From NCBI RefSeq assembly GCF_021496665.1, contig NZ_CP071246.1, positions 558,001-622,000 on the forward strand: a stretch of 64,000 nucleotides of DNA. Direction: 5' to 3'. The translations under genes and the position numbers were made by a program. The DNA comes from Corynebacterium sp. CNCTC7651 (GTDB taxonomy: Bacteria > Actinomycetota > Actinomycetes > Mycobacteriales > Mycobacteriaceae). The notes under the pieces are model-generated. The model was not told the DNA's origin and ran no database searches. It saw nothing but the letters and a program-made list of their open reading frames with translations. Of this stretch, positions 46,268-55,801 are shown one piece after another. Within the stretch, counting starts at the first letter, position 1. Each line of letters opens with the position of its first letter.

Positions 46268-48103
46268 ATGAGTGCATCCCAAAACGTTCTTGTCTGCGTC
46301 GCGTGGCCGTATGCGAACGGCCCGCGCCACATCGGTCACGTCGCCGGCTTCGGTGTCCCGTCCGATGTGTTCGCCCGTTACCAGCGGATGAGCGGCAAGA
46401 ATGTGCTCATGGTGTCCGGTACCGATGAGCACGGCACGCCGCTTCTGGTGCAGGCGGATAAAGAAGGTGTGACCGTCAAGGAGTTGGCGGACCGCTACAA
46501 CGCCCAGATCGTGCAGGACCTCGCCGGCTTGGGCCTGAGCTACGACCTGTTCACCCGCACCACCACCCGCAACCACTACGCCGTGGTGCAGGAACTCTTC
46601 CGGGGCCTTTACGCCAACGGCTACATGGTGAAAGAGACCACGCAGGGTGCCATTTCGCCGTCCACCGGCCGCACTCTTCCGGACCGCTACATCGAGGGTA
46701 CCTGCCCGATCTGCGGCGCCACCGATGCCCGTGGTGACCAGTGCGACACCTGCGGCAACCAGCTCGACCCGGCCGACCTGATCAACCCGGTGAGCAAGAT
46801 TAACGGTGAGACGCCGAAGTTCGTGGAGACGGAGCACTTCCTCCTTGACCTGCCCGCGCTGCACGATGCGTTGGAGGAGTGGCTGCGCGGCCGCGAGGAC
46901 TGGCGCCCGAACGTGCTGAAGTTCTCCCTCAACCTGCTGGAGGACATGCGCCCGCGCGCCATGACGCGCGACATCGACTGGGGCATTCCGGTTCCGGTCG
47001 AGGGCTGGGAAGACAACCCGGGCAAGAAGCTCTACGTCTGGTTCGATGCCGTGGTGGGTTACCTGTCTGCCTCCATCGAGTGGGCGCAGCGCTCCGGCAA
47101 CCCGGACGCGTGGAAGGATTTCTGGCAGGACCCGGCCACTGAGGGCTACTACTTCATGGGCAAGGACAACATCACGTTCCACTCCCAGATCTGGCCCGCT
47201 GAGCTGCTGGGCTACGCAGGCCTCGGCTCCAAGGGCGGGGAAGAGGGCTCCCTTGGGCGCCTGAACCTGCCGACGGAGGTTGTTTCCAGCGAGTTTCTCA
47301 CCATGTCCGGCTCCAAGTTCTCCTCCTCCAAGGGTGTGGTGATCTACGTCAAGGACTTCCTGGCGGAGTTCGGCCCGGATCCGCTGCGCTACTTCATCGC
47401 CGTGGCCGGACCGGAGAACAACGACACCGACTTTACGTGGGACGAATTTGTCCGCCGCGTGAACAATGAGCTGGCGAACGGCTGGGGCAACCTGGTCAAC
47501 CGCACGGTTTCTATGGCCCACAAGAACTTCGGCCAGGTCCCTGCACCGGGTCCGCTGGAGGAAGCGGATACCCGCATCCTCGCCCTGGCGGAAGAGACCT
47601 TTGCCTCCGCTGGTGCGGAGTTGGCCGCCGCGCACTTTAAGAATGCCATCACCAAAATCATGCACGTTGTCGGCGAAGCCAACGCCTACATCGCGGAGAT
47701 GGAGCCGTGGAAGCTGGCGAAGGACGACTCCCAGCGCGAACGCTTGGCCACCGTGCTGTGGACGGCGCTGCAGGTGGTCTCCGACTGCAACACCATGCTC
47801 ACCCCGTTCCTCCCGCACACCGCGCAGCGCGTCCACGAGACATTGGGCCGCACCGGCGTATGGGCTGCAGAGCCGCGCGTTGAGGAGGTAGTGGATGACG
47901 CGGACTTCGACCTCGTGGGCGTGGGCCTGCCGGAGCAGGGGCAGACCTACCTGACCATCACCGGCGACTACGGTGCGGAGCAGGCAACCTGGGGCCGCGT
48001 GGACGTTGTCCCCGGCACTGAGCTGTCCAAGCCTCAGCCGCTGATTGCCAAGCTGGATCCGGAGCTGGGCGAGACCGGCCCGGAGTGGGCGCCGGTGCAG
48101 TAG
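46268..48103 (+). CDS. metG: Methionyl-tRNA synthetase
   Basis: A 611-residue class I synthetase: [18 protein letters not shown] (HIGH motif), a zinc knuckle with CPIC and [17 protein letters not shown], and [10 protein letters not shown] as the KMSKS-like loop. An anticodon-binding domain follows, without a long C-terminal tRNA-binding fusion. It charges tRNA-Met in the cytosol. ATG 46268 (MSASQNVLV) is favoured over 46256, being 7 nt after TATGCT. Confidence 0.96.
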   Translation: MSASQNVLVCVAWPYANGPRHIGHVAGFGVPSDVFARYQRMSGKNVLMVSGTDEHGTPLLVQADKEGVTVKELADRYNAQIVQDLAGLGLSYDLFTRTTTRNHYAVVQELFRGLYANGYMVKETTQGAISPSTGRTLPDRYIEGTCPICGATDARGDQCDTCGNQLDPADLINPVSKINGETPKFVETEHFLLDLPALHDALEEWLRGREDWRPNVLKFSLNLLEDMRPRAMTRDIDWGIPVPVEGWEDNPGKKLYVWFDAVVGYLSASIEWAQRSGNPDAWKDFWQDPATEGYYFMGKDNITFHSQIWPAELLGYAGLGSKGGEEGSLGRLNLPTEVVSSEFLTMSGSKFSSSKGVVIYVKDFLAEFGPDPLRYFIAVAGPENNDTDFTWDEFVRRVNNELANGWGNLVNRTVSMAHKNFGQVPAPGPLEEADTRILALAEETFASAGAELAAAHFKNAITKIMHVVGEANAYIAEMEPWKLAKDDSQRERLATVLWTALQVVSDCNTMLTPFLPHTAQRVHETLGRTGVWAAEPRVEEVVDDADFDLVGVGLPEQGQTYLTITGDYGAEQATWGRVDVVPGTELSKPQPLIAKLDPELGETGPEWAPVQ

Positions 48104-48129
48104 CCTCATTTCACGCAAAGTTCACATCG

Positions 48130-48179
48130 AATGGACGATGTGTTCACCTTTCCTGGATACGGTGAACGCATCGTCCATT
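48130..48179 (+). repeat. Long inverted repeat between metG and the HAD-phn operon
   Basis: Two 19-nt arms (48130-48148 and 48161-48179) match at 18 of 19 positions around a 12-nt loop, and a short T-run follows (48178-48181). It could terminate metG. A second, overlapping pairing exists (CACATCG 48123-48129 with CGATGTG 48136-48142), so an operator or a switchable leader for the downstream operon is also possible. Confidence 0.8.
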
Positions 48180-48198
48180 TTTGAGGGAGACCGTGATA

Positions 48199-48870
48199 GT
48201 GGCTTGCAGTGTGATCTTCGACTTCGACGGGACGCTCGCCATCGGGCACGGGCCGGTGTTGGCGTACGCCAACGCCGTCGCCCCGTACGCAGGCGAGCAC
48301 TACGTCGCGCGAGTTGAGGAAGCGCTGCGCACTTTCGACGCCGGCGACTCCACCTACCGCGACGGCTACCACGTCGTCGGGGAGTTGGCGGCGCAGGACG
48401 GGGTTTCTTCCGGGACGATGAACCAGGCCTACCAGGCCAGCCGTGAGATCTTGGGAACGAATGCAGCACCCGTAAACGCTCCCGTTGGGCTCGCCGACCT
48501 CTTGGCCGAGCTCAGCCAGCACGCGGAGCTGCATCTCGCTACAAACGCACCGGGAACAGGGGTCGAACAGGTCCTTGACTCCTGGGGCGTGCGCCCGTAC
48601 TTCGACCACCTGCACTTTAGCGTCGGCAAGCCGGATGGGCTCTACCCAATCCTGTGCCAGGCGCTAGAGCGCGGCCGCGTGCTCGCAGTGGGCGACATTG
48701 TCGAGTTCGACCTGCAGCCCGCTATCGACCTCGGCGCGGATACCGCGCTGGTCGGGGCGACTGCGGCGGGGTCGGATGTCGCCGTGACAATGCGCGGGCA
48801 AACCCTCAACGACCTTCGCGGCGAGCTTGTCAGTTGGGCCACCCAACCACCAACCCAGGAACCCTCCTAG
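48199..48870 (+). CDS. HAD superfamily phosphatase
   Basis: A 223-residue HAD hydrolase: SVIFDFDGTLA holds the nucleophile Asp and DFDGT motif. LHLATNAPGTG is motif II, KPDG the Lys region, and VLAVGDIVEFDLQPAIDLGA motif IV. It presumably removes phosphate from a small metabolite. GTG 48199 has GAGGGAGA about 8 nt upstream; GTG 48193 is an alternative. It leads an operon with a phosphonate-type ABC transporter, so the substrate may be imported by that system. Confidence 0.8.
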   Translation: MACSVIFDFDGTLAIGHGPVLAYANAVAPYAGEHYVARVEEALRTFDAGDSTYRDGYHVVGELAAQDGVSSGTMNQAYQASREILGTNAAPVNAPVGLADLLAELSQHAELHLATNAPGTGVEQVLDSWGVRPYFDHLHFSVGKPDGLYPILCQALERGRVLAVGDIVEFDLQPAIDLGADTALVGATAAGSDVAVTMRGQTLNDLRGELVSWATQPPTQEPS

Positions 48871-48898
48871 ACCACGCCCACCCCGAAAGGTCATTCCC

Positions 48899-49933
48899 AT
48901 GCGCAAGTCTGTCCTCGCCTTCGGTGCGCTGCTCACCACCGCGGCGCTTTCCCTCACCGGCTGCTCCTCCGATTCCAACGGCAACACCAACGCGACGAAC
49001 GCCACCAGTGCAGCCGCCGATGGGGCCAACTGGCCGAAGTCCATCACCATCTCCCTTGTCCCGGCGACCGAGGGCGAGAACCTCGCAGAGGCCCTCAAGC
49101 CACTGACCACTTACCTCTCCGACAACCTCGGCATCGAGGTCAACGGTGTGGTGGCCAACGACTACGCCGCCACCGTGGAGGCCATCGGCGCAAACCAGGC
49201 GCAGGTTGCAATTACCGACGCCGGCTCTCTGTATAACGCAATGAAGCAGTACGACGCTGAGCTGCTGCTTCGCGACGTTCGTTTCGGCGCCACCTCCTAC
49301 GCGTCCGTGGCATACACCAACAACCCGGACAAGTACTGCAAGGACGAGCCGGTCATGGCGACCTATGAGGCCTCCAAGACTGAGTTCAAGTACTGCAACG
49401 GCATTGAGAAGGCCGGCGAGACGGCGTCCGGCCAGGGCCCGGCAGCGACCGACGCGCTGAAGAAGATTGAGCCGGGCACCAAGGTCGCAATGCAGGCGGC
49501 GACGTCCCCGGCTGGCTACCAGTACCCGGTTGTCACCCTCGAGGACGAGGGCGTTGACGTGGACAAGCTCACCCAGGTGCCTGTACAGGGCAACAACAAC
49601 GCCATGCTTGCAGTGCTTAAGGGCGACGCTGAGGTCGGTTTCGGCTACTGGGATGCGCGCGCATCCATCATCAAGGAGGCCCCGGAGGCTGCAACTGACA
49701 TGGTCGCATTCGCCTACACCGAGATGATCCCGAACGGTGGCGTCGTTGTCACTAAGGACCTGCCCGCCGATCTGAAGGCCAAGCTGGCCGACCTGATGGA
49801 CACCTACGTAGACTCCTCCGAGGAGGCGAAGCAGGTCATGCAGGATCTGGTCGGTCTGACCGACTGGACCAAGGTGACCAACAAGGCAGAGATCGAACGC
49901 TACGGCGAGATCTACACCCGCTTCAAGTCCTAA
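48899..49933 (+). CDS. phnD: Phosphonate/phosphate-type ABC transporter substrate-binding lipoprotein (PhnD family)
   Basis: A 344-residue lipoprotein: signal peptide with lipobox LTGC, so Cys is the anchor residue. The periplasmic-binding-protein type II fold of the PhnD family follows (SLVPATEGENLAEALKPLT, ANQAQVAITDAGSLY, DAEVGFGYWDARASI). It binds a phosphonate, phosphite or phosphate ester outside the cell. ATG 48899 follows GAAAGG. It is 14 bp upstream of the ATPase gene. Confidence 0.85.
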   Translation: MRKSVLAFGALLTTAALSLTGCSSDSNGNTNATNATSAAADGANWPKSITISLVPATEGENLAEALKPLTTYLSDNLGIEVNGVVANDYAATVEAIGANQAQVAITDAGSLYNAMKQYDAELLLRDVRFGATSYASVAYTNNPDKYCKDEPVMATYEASKTEFKYCNGIEKAGETASGQGPAATDALKKIEPGTKVAMQAATSPAGYQYPVVTLEDEGVDVDKLTQVPVQGNNNAMLAVLKGDAEVGFGYWDARASIIKEAPEAATDMVAFAYTEMIPNGGVVVTKDLPADLKAKLADLMDTYVDSSEEAKQVMQDLVGLTDWTKVTNKAEIERYGEIYTRFKS

Positions 49934-49947
49934 GCAGGTAAAACACC

Positions 49948-50769
49948 ATGCAGCAAGATCATGCCGGTCGCACGAGCGGTGCCTTGGCGCATGAGCCTTG
50001 GCCCATCGTGCTCGACCACGTGTCAGTTACCTATCCAAACGGCACGCAAGCGCTCAAAGATGTGTCGCTGACGATTGAACCAGGGGAGATGGTCGCAGTT
50101 GTGGGCCTGTCCGGGTCGGGCAAGTCCACGCTGATCCGCTCCATCAATGGCCTCGCGGAGCCGACCGCCGGCCGCGTGAGCGCTGGCCCTTACGTGATCA
50201 ATGAGCTTAAGGGCAAGCAGCTTCGTGAAGCGCGGGGGCAGATCGGCATGATCTTCCAGCAATTCAACTTGGCGGAGCGTACTGACGTCTACCACAACGT
50301 CCTCGTCGGAAGCTTCGCCCGCAACCCGTGGTGGCGCACCCTCCTCGACCGCCCGACACCGGAGGACCAGGAGCTTGCTCTGCGCTCGCTGGAGTCCGTG
50401 GGCATGTTGGAAAAGGTGTGGGCCCGAGCCGGGGCGTTGTCCGGCGGCCAGAAGCAGCGCGTTGCGATCGCCCGGGCGCTCACCCAGCAGCCGGCAGTGA
50501 TGCTGGCGGATGAGCCCGTGGCCTCCCTTGACCCGCCGACCGCGCACTCGGTGATGGCCGATCTGATGAGGATCAACCAGGAACAAGGGTTGACTGTGCT
50601 GGTTAACTTGCACGTCATCGACCTCGCGCGCCAGTACACGACGCGCTTGATCGGCTTACGCCAAGGCGAGCTTGTTTACGACGGCCCGACCGCCGAGGCC
50701 ACCGACGCCGACTTCGAGCAAATCTATGGGCGCCGCGTGCTGCCCGGCGATGCGGTGGGGAAGCACTGA
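49948..50769 (+). CDS. phnC: Phosphonate-type ABC transporter ATP-binding protein
   Basis: A 273-residue ATPase: Walker [16 protein letters not shown]-loop [19 protein letters not shown] (PhnC-like), signature [15 protein letters not shown] and Walker [14 protein letters not shown]. It powers uptake through the two permeases that follow. Its TGA overlaps the ATG of the next gene by one base. Confidence 0.9.
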   Translation: MQQDHAGRTSGALAHEPWPIVLDHVSVTYPNGTQALKDVSLTIEPGEMVAVVGLSGSGKSTLIRSINGLAEPTAGRVSAGPYVINELKGKQLREARGQIGMIFQQFNLAERTDVYHNVLVGSFARNPWWRTLLDRPTPEDQELALRSLESVGMLEKVWARAGALSGGQKQRVAIARALTQQPAVMLADEPVASLDPPTAHSVMADLMRINQEQGLTVLVNLHVIDLARQYTTRLIGLRQGELVYDGPTAEATDADFEQIYGRRVLPGDAVGKH

Positions 50770-51578
50770 TGACGGCCCCAACCACGCGGCCGGCGCTGCC
50801 GGAGAAGCCGACGAATCGGGGACGCACGCTGCTGATCGTCGCAGCTGTTGTCGCGTTTACGGCCCTGACGATGACCCCGCAGATCGGCGGCATCAACGTC
50901 GATTTGGCATCGATCGCGCAAAACTGGCGCAACGGTGCGGAGAAATTGCTGCAGATGCTGCAGCCGAACTTCGCTTTCTTGCCGCGCACCGCGCGCCCGA
51001 TGCTCGAGACTGTGCAGATGGCCGTGGTCGGTGCCGTACTCTCCGTCATCATCTCGGTGCCGCTCACGCTGTGGGCGGCGGCCCCGACGAACCCGAATAG
51101 CGTGGGCCGAGCGATTGTCCGCACGCTGATCAACATCATGCGCTCCGTGCCGGACCTGGTCTACGCCTCCATCCTCGTGGCAATGGTGGGTGTCGGTGCT
51201 CTGCCGGGTGTTATCACGCTATTCCTCTTCGACCTCGGCATTGTGGTCAAGCTGGTCTCTGAAGCAATCGACTCGGAAGACCACGCCTACATCGAGGCTG
51301 GGCGCGCCGCTGGCGGCACGCAATTCCAAATCAACCGCACCATGGCGCTGCCCGAGGTCATGCCGTTGTTCATGAACCAATGGCTGTACACGCTCGAGCT
51401 CAACGTGCGTGTATCGGCAATTCTGGGCCTGGTCGGCGCGGGCGGCATTGGCAGGCTTTTGGAGGAGCGACGCTCCTTCTTCGCCTACGACGACGTCTCG
51501 ATCATCATCCTCGAAATCCTCGTCGTCGTGGTGCTCGTGGAGATGCTGTCGAACTGGCTACGAAAGAGGCTGGTATAG
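50769..51578 (+). CDS. phnE: Phosphonate-type ABC transporter permease 1
   Basis: A 269-residue inner-membrane protein with about six helices. It carries the EAA-like loop near EAGRAAGGTQFQINRTMALPE and the PhnE end VRVSAILGLVGAGGIGRLLE. The next permease gene starts right after its stop, so the pair probably forms a heterodimer. Confidence 0.9.
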   Translation: MTAPTTRPALPEKPTNRGRTLLIVAAVVAFTALTMTPQIGGINVDLASIAQNWRNGAEKLLQMLQPNFAFLPRTARPMLETVQMAVVGAVLSVIISVPLTLWAAAPTNPNSVGRAIVRTLINIMRSVPDLVYASILVAMVGVGALPGVITLFLFDLGIVVKLVSEAIDSEDHAYIEAGRAAGGTQFQINRTMALPEVMPLFMNQWLYTLELNVRVSAILGLVGAGGIGRLLEERRSFFAYDDVSIIILEILVVVVLVEMLSNWLRKRLV

Positions 51579-52463
51579 ATGGACATGAGCTTGCCGAAAA
51601 AACCGCGAAAGACTCACGAGACGGTGGTGTCGATCATCATCGGCCTCGTCATCCTGGCCTCGTTCGCCTCGCTGCGCATCACCTGGAGTGATTTGCCGCA
51701 GGTGCCCGCCCAGGTGTGGCATTACCTAAAGTTGATGTTCGAAGATCCGGACTGGTCGCGACTGCCACGCGCACTCATGGAGATGTGGCGCTCCATCTCG
51801 ATGGCGTGGATCGGCATGATCGGCACGGTGATTCTCGCAATTCCGCTGGGTATGCTCGCTGCCCGCGGCGTCGGCCCGGCGTGGCTTCGCGCTCTTCTGC
51901 GGGGACTGTTTGCTGTGATCCGCGCATTCCCCGAAGCGGTCGTAGCGATCATCCTGCTCACCGTAACTGGACTGACCCCGTTCACCGGCGCGCTGGCCCT
52001 GGCACTCTGCGGCATCGGCCAGCAATCGAAGTGGGCGTACGAGACGATCGAGTCCCTGCCGCCGGGGCCCGCCGAGGCCGTGCGAGCCGCGGGCGGCACC
52101 ACGGCGGAGACGGTGCGCTGGGCGTTGTGGCCGCAAGCCGCACCCGCATTGATCTCTTTCGCGCTGTACCGTTTCGAGATCAATATCCGCACCTCCGCCG
52201 TGCTGGGCATGGTGGGTGCGGGCGGCATCGGTGACATGCTGTCGAATTACACCAACTACCGTCAATGGGACGTGGTGGGCATGACGCTCATCGTCATCAT
52301 CGTCGCGACCATGATTGTCGACGCGATCTCCGGCGCCATTCGTCGCCGGATCATGAGAGGAGACACCGTCCGTGCCGCAGCCGCCGAACCCGGAAACGAT
52401 TCCGAGCGTGAGGATCGCCGCCGCGATGTCCTCATTGCAGCCGAAGGAACGGGCGGTCGCTGA
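51579..52463 (+). CDS. phnE: Phosphonate-type ABC transporter permease 2
   Basis: A 294-residue membrane protein with the same architecture as the preceding permease (AVRAAGGTTAETVRWALWPQ loop, NIRTSAVLGMVGAGGIGDML). The last ~40 residues after RRRIMRG are hydrophilic and unlike the family. They overlap the next gene by 92 bp, so the natural end could be earlier if a frame error exists here. Confidence 0.88.
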   Translation: MDMSLPKKPRKTHETVVSIIIGLVILASFASLRITWSDLPQVPAQVWHYLKLMFEDPDWSRLPRALMEMWRSISMAWIGMIGTVILAIPLGMLAARGVGPAWLRALLRGLFAVIRAFPEAVVAIILLTVTGLTPFTGALALALCGIGQQSKWAYETIESLPPGPAEAVRAAGGTTAETVRWALWPQAAPALISFALYRFEINIRTSAVLGMVGAGGIGDMLSNYTNYRQWDVVGMTLIVIIVATMIVDAISGAIRRRIMRGDTVRAAAAEPGNDSEREDRRRDVLIAAEGTGGR

Positions 52464-53235
52464 GGCAATCACCGCAGATCCCGCCGCAGCTGTCGAGATG
52501 ACGGCGCAGCAGCTGGCCGACCTCGTCGGTGTCAGCCGCGCCAGTGTTGTCCGCACCGCTCAAAGCCTTGGCTACACCGGTTTTCCGCAATTGCGGGTGG
52601 CGCTCGCCCAGCAAGTCGCGGGGGCGCCGCACGAGGCGGCATCCTCCGAAAGTGGTTCGCTCCTCGACACCGTGCGCCAGGGCGTTGCCGAGTTTTCCAG
52701 GCGTCTGGACGCCTCCTTCGCCGCTCTCGACGAAACGTCGCTCACCCGCGCGGTGCAGCTTCTCGACACCGCTGACCGCGTGTTGGTGGTGGCCAACGGT
52801 TTGTCTGTTCCGCTCGGACTCGACCTGACGCAGCGCTTGATCTCGGCTGGCCGCCCAGCTGAGTTTCACGCAGACGCGATGACGCAACGCATTGCCGCGC
52901 ACTCGCTCAGCCAAGCGTCGGTGTGCTTCGTGTTCTCCGGATCCGGGGCGAACCGCACGACCCTCGAGGTCGTGGCCCAGGCGCGGGAAAGTGGCGCCAC
53001 GGTCATCGCCGCGACGTGCTTCGCGCCCTCGCCGCTAATCGACATCACAGACACCGTGCTGCTTATCCCGCCGGTCAATCCGACGTTCCAGGCGGAATTG
53101 GTCCATACGTCTCGAGCGGCGTTGATGGTCCTCACCGAGCAGCTCGTCGAGGCGCTCCACTCCGAGCGCGGGGAACGCAGCGCAACCTGGCGGCACTCGG
53201 TGCTCGGTCTCGTCGGCGAAACGCTCGAGGGCTAA
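52372..53235 (+). CDS. MurR/RpiR family transcriptional regulator
   Basis: A 287-residue regulator. An N-terminal HTH_6 domain (MTAQQLADLVGVSRASVVRT) is followed by a SIS phosphosugar-binding domain (FVFSGSGANRTTLEVVAQAR). GTG 52372 has GAGAGGAGA upstream; an internal ATG at 52426 is a second option, and both overlap the permease gene. It probably controls this operon in response to a phosphorylated metabolite, which would fit the HAD phosphatase and transporter. Confidence 0.88.
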   Translation: MPQPPNPETIPSVRIAAAMSSLQPKERAVAEAITADPAAAVEMTAQQLADLVGVSRASVVRTAQSLGYTGFPQLRVALAQQVAGAPHEAASSESGSLLDTVRQGVAEFSRRLDASFAALDETSLTRAVQLLDTADRVLVVANGLSVPLGLDLTQRLISAGRPAEFHADAMTQRIAAHSLSQASVCFVFSGSGANRTTLEVVAQARESGATVIAATCFAPSPLIDITDTVLLIPPVNPTFQAELVHTSRAALMVLTEQLVEALHSERGERSATWRHSVLGLVGETLEG

Positions 53236-53245
53236 GCCGCAATAG

Positions 53246-53626
53246 TTACAAGAACTGCCCGATGAAGGCCGTGAGTTTGCCGGGCTCCTCGTCCTCGAAG
53301 CGTTGATCCACGACCACAATCGGTGCCGCGTATTTCTGCTCAGCACCGACAACGACGAGGTCGGTGCCGTAATCGTCGATCAGCAGCTGCCAGGAAAAAC
53401 CCTCGCGGACTAGGGCTTGGCCGAGCGCGGTGCCGTAGATGCGCGCCGTCTCCCCGCGGGGGTAGCTGCGGCGGACGTCGGCGGGCAGCGCGAGGTAGTC
53501 GGTGAGTTCTGCCTCGAATTGGCCGACAACGTCTTGGATTGCGCCGCCGATGCCGCGGCCGGCGGCTTCGGCGAGGTTTGCCTCGAGCTGGCGGCGGGTG
53601 GCGGAGTCGAGATCTGTGAATGTCAT
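53246..53626 (-). CDS. Conserved hypothetical protein (DUF3806-like)
   Basis: A 126-residue cytosolic protein: MTFTDLDSATRRQLEANLAE at the start, with LGQALVREGFSWQLLIDDYG and VVVDQRFEDEEPGKL further on. The pattern (helix, then GxALG..L....W....D.YG..) resembles DUF3806 proteins of unknown role. Start 53626 replaces a frame open to 54379. It is 12 bp from the divergent tatD start and converges with the rpiR-type gene. Confidence 0.65.
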   Translation of the reverse strand: MTFTDLDSATRRQLEANLAEAAGRGIGGAIQDVVGQFEAELTDYLALPADVRRSYPRGETARIYGTALGQALVREGFSWQLLIDDYGTDLVVVGAEQKYAAPIVVVDQRFEDEEPGKLTAFIGQFL

Positions 53627-53638
53627 AGGGTTGATCCT

Positions 53639-54472
53639 ATGAGCAAAAAGTCGCGCCCCACGCCCGTGCCCGCTGAACGCGTCGACGGATTGGTCGATGC
53701 CCACACGCACCTGGCCTCCTGCAAGGCCCGCACATGCGAGGATGTGGACGCCATTGTCGCGCGCGCGGCGGATGCGGGAGTGGCGCGGATCTGCACCGTC
53801 GGCGACGGCTTGGCGGAGGCGGAACTCGCGCTCGCCGCCGCGCACTGCAACGAGCGGGTCTACGCGGCGTGCGCTATCCACCCCACGCGGGCGCTCGAGC
53901 TTGACGACGCCACCCGCGCGCGCCTTACCGAGATGGCGGGCGACCCGCGTTGCGTGGCGGTGGGGGAAACCGGCATCGACACCTACTGGCTGCAGCACGA
54001 CGCGGAAGGCACCGCACCGCTGGAGGTGCAGGAGGAGGCGTTCCGGTGGCACATCCATCTGGCTGTTGCATCCGGCAAGGCGCTGATGATTCACAACCGT
54101 GAGGGGGACGCAGAGATCATGCGCATCCTCGCCGACGCGCCGCGCCCGGAGCACGTGATTTTGCACTGCTTCTCCTCCCCGCTGGACGTCGCGCGCGAGG
54201 CGCTGGACCGGGGCTACGTGCTCAGCTTCGCCGGCAACGTGACGTTCAAGCGCAACGAGGAGCTGCGTGAGGCGGCGGCTCTGGCTCCCGCTGGGCAGTA
54301 CCTCATTGAGACGGATGCTCCGTACATGACGCCGGAGCCGTTCCGCGGTGCGCGCAACGAGCCGGCGTTCATCGGGCACACGGCGAAGGTCATCGCCGAA
54401 GCCCGCGGTATGGAAGTGGCCGATGTTGCTCGTGAGGTAGGAGAGACATTTTCGCAGGTCTACGGCGTGTGA
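53639..54472 (+). CDS. tatD: TatD family metal-dependent hydrolase
   Basis: A 277-residue TIM-barrel nuclease-like protein: GLVDAHTHLASC (HxH metal site), AVGETGIDTYWLQHD (Glu), MIHNREGDAEIM (His), HCFSS (His) and IETDAPYMTPEP (Asp) give a complete metal site. TatD proteins act as 3'-5' exonucleases or deacylases. It is followed by rpf2, matching the usual corynebacterial order tatD-rpf2-ksgA-ispE, interrupted here after rpf2. Confidence 0.93.
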   Translation: MSKKSRPTPVPAERVDGLVDAHTHLASCKARTCEDVDAIVARAADAGVARICTVGDGLAEAELALAAAHCNERVYAACAIHPTRALELDDATRARLTEMAGDPRCVAVGETGIDTYWLQHDAEGTAPLEVQEEAFRWHIHLAVASGKALMIHNREGDAEIMRILADAPRPEHVILHCFSSPLDVAREALDRGYVLSFAGNVTFKRNEELREAAALAPAGQYLIETDAPYMTPEPFRGARNEPAFIGHTAKVIAEARGMEVADVAREVGETFSQVYGV

Positions 54473-54501
54473 CCGGCCACAAAAATCGTTCGATTACTTG
54501 A

Positions 54502-55689
<1,188 letters not shown>

Positions 55690-55801
55690 TTACACGTAGA
55701 ATTCGCCATAAAGGGTCTAGGCATCCGAAATAGCTATCCCTGACCAGGCCCGCACCGTAAGGTAAAAGTTGAAATATCGCTGCGGATTAACGAGGTCACA
55801 A

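Noticed and set aside
46064..48118. 684-codon minus-strand ORF opposite metG
   Set aside because: Antisense shadow of a clear methionyl-tRNA synthetase; no recognisable motif.
48899..52463. Phosphonate catabolism (C-P lyase or phosphonatase) operon
   Set aside because: Only the transporter type fits; the HAD protein lacks the phosphonatase N-terminal motif and no C-P lyase genes are present.
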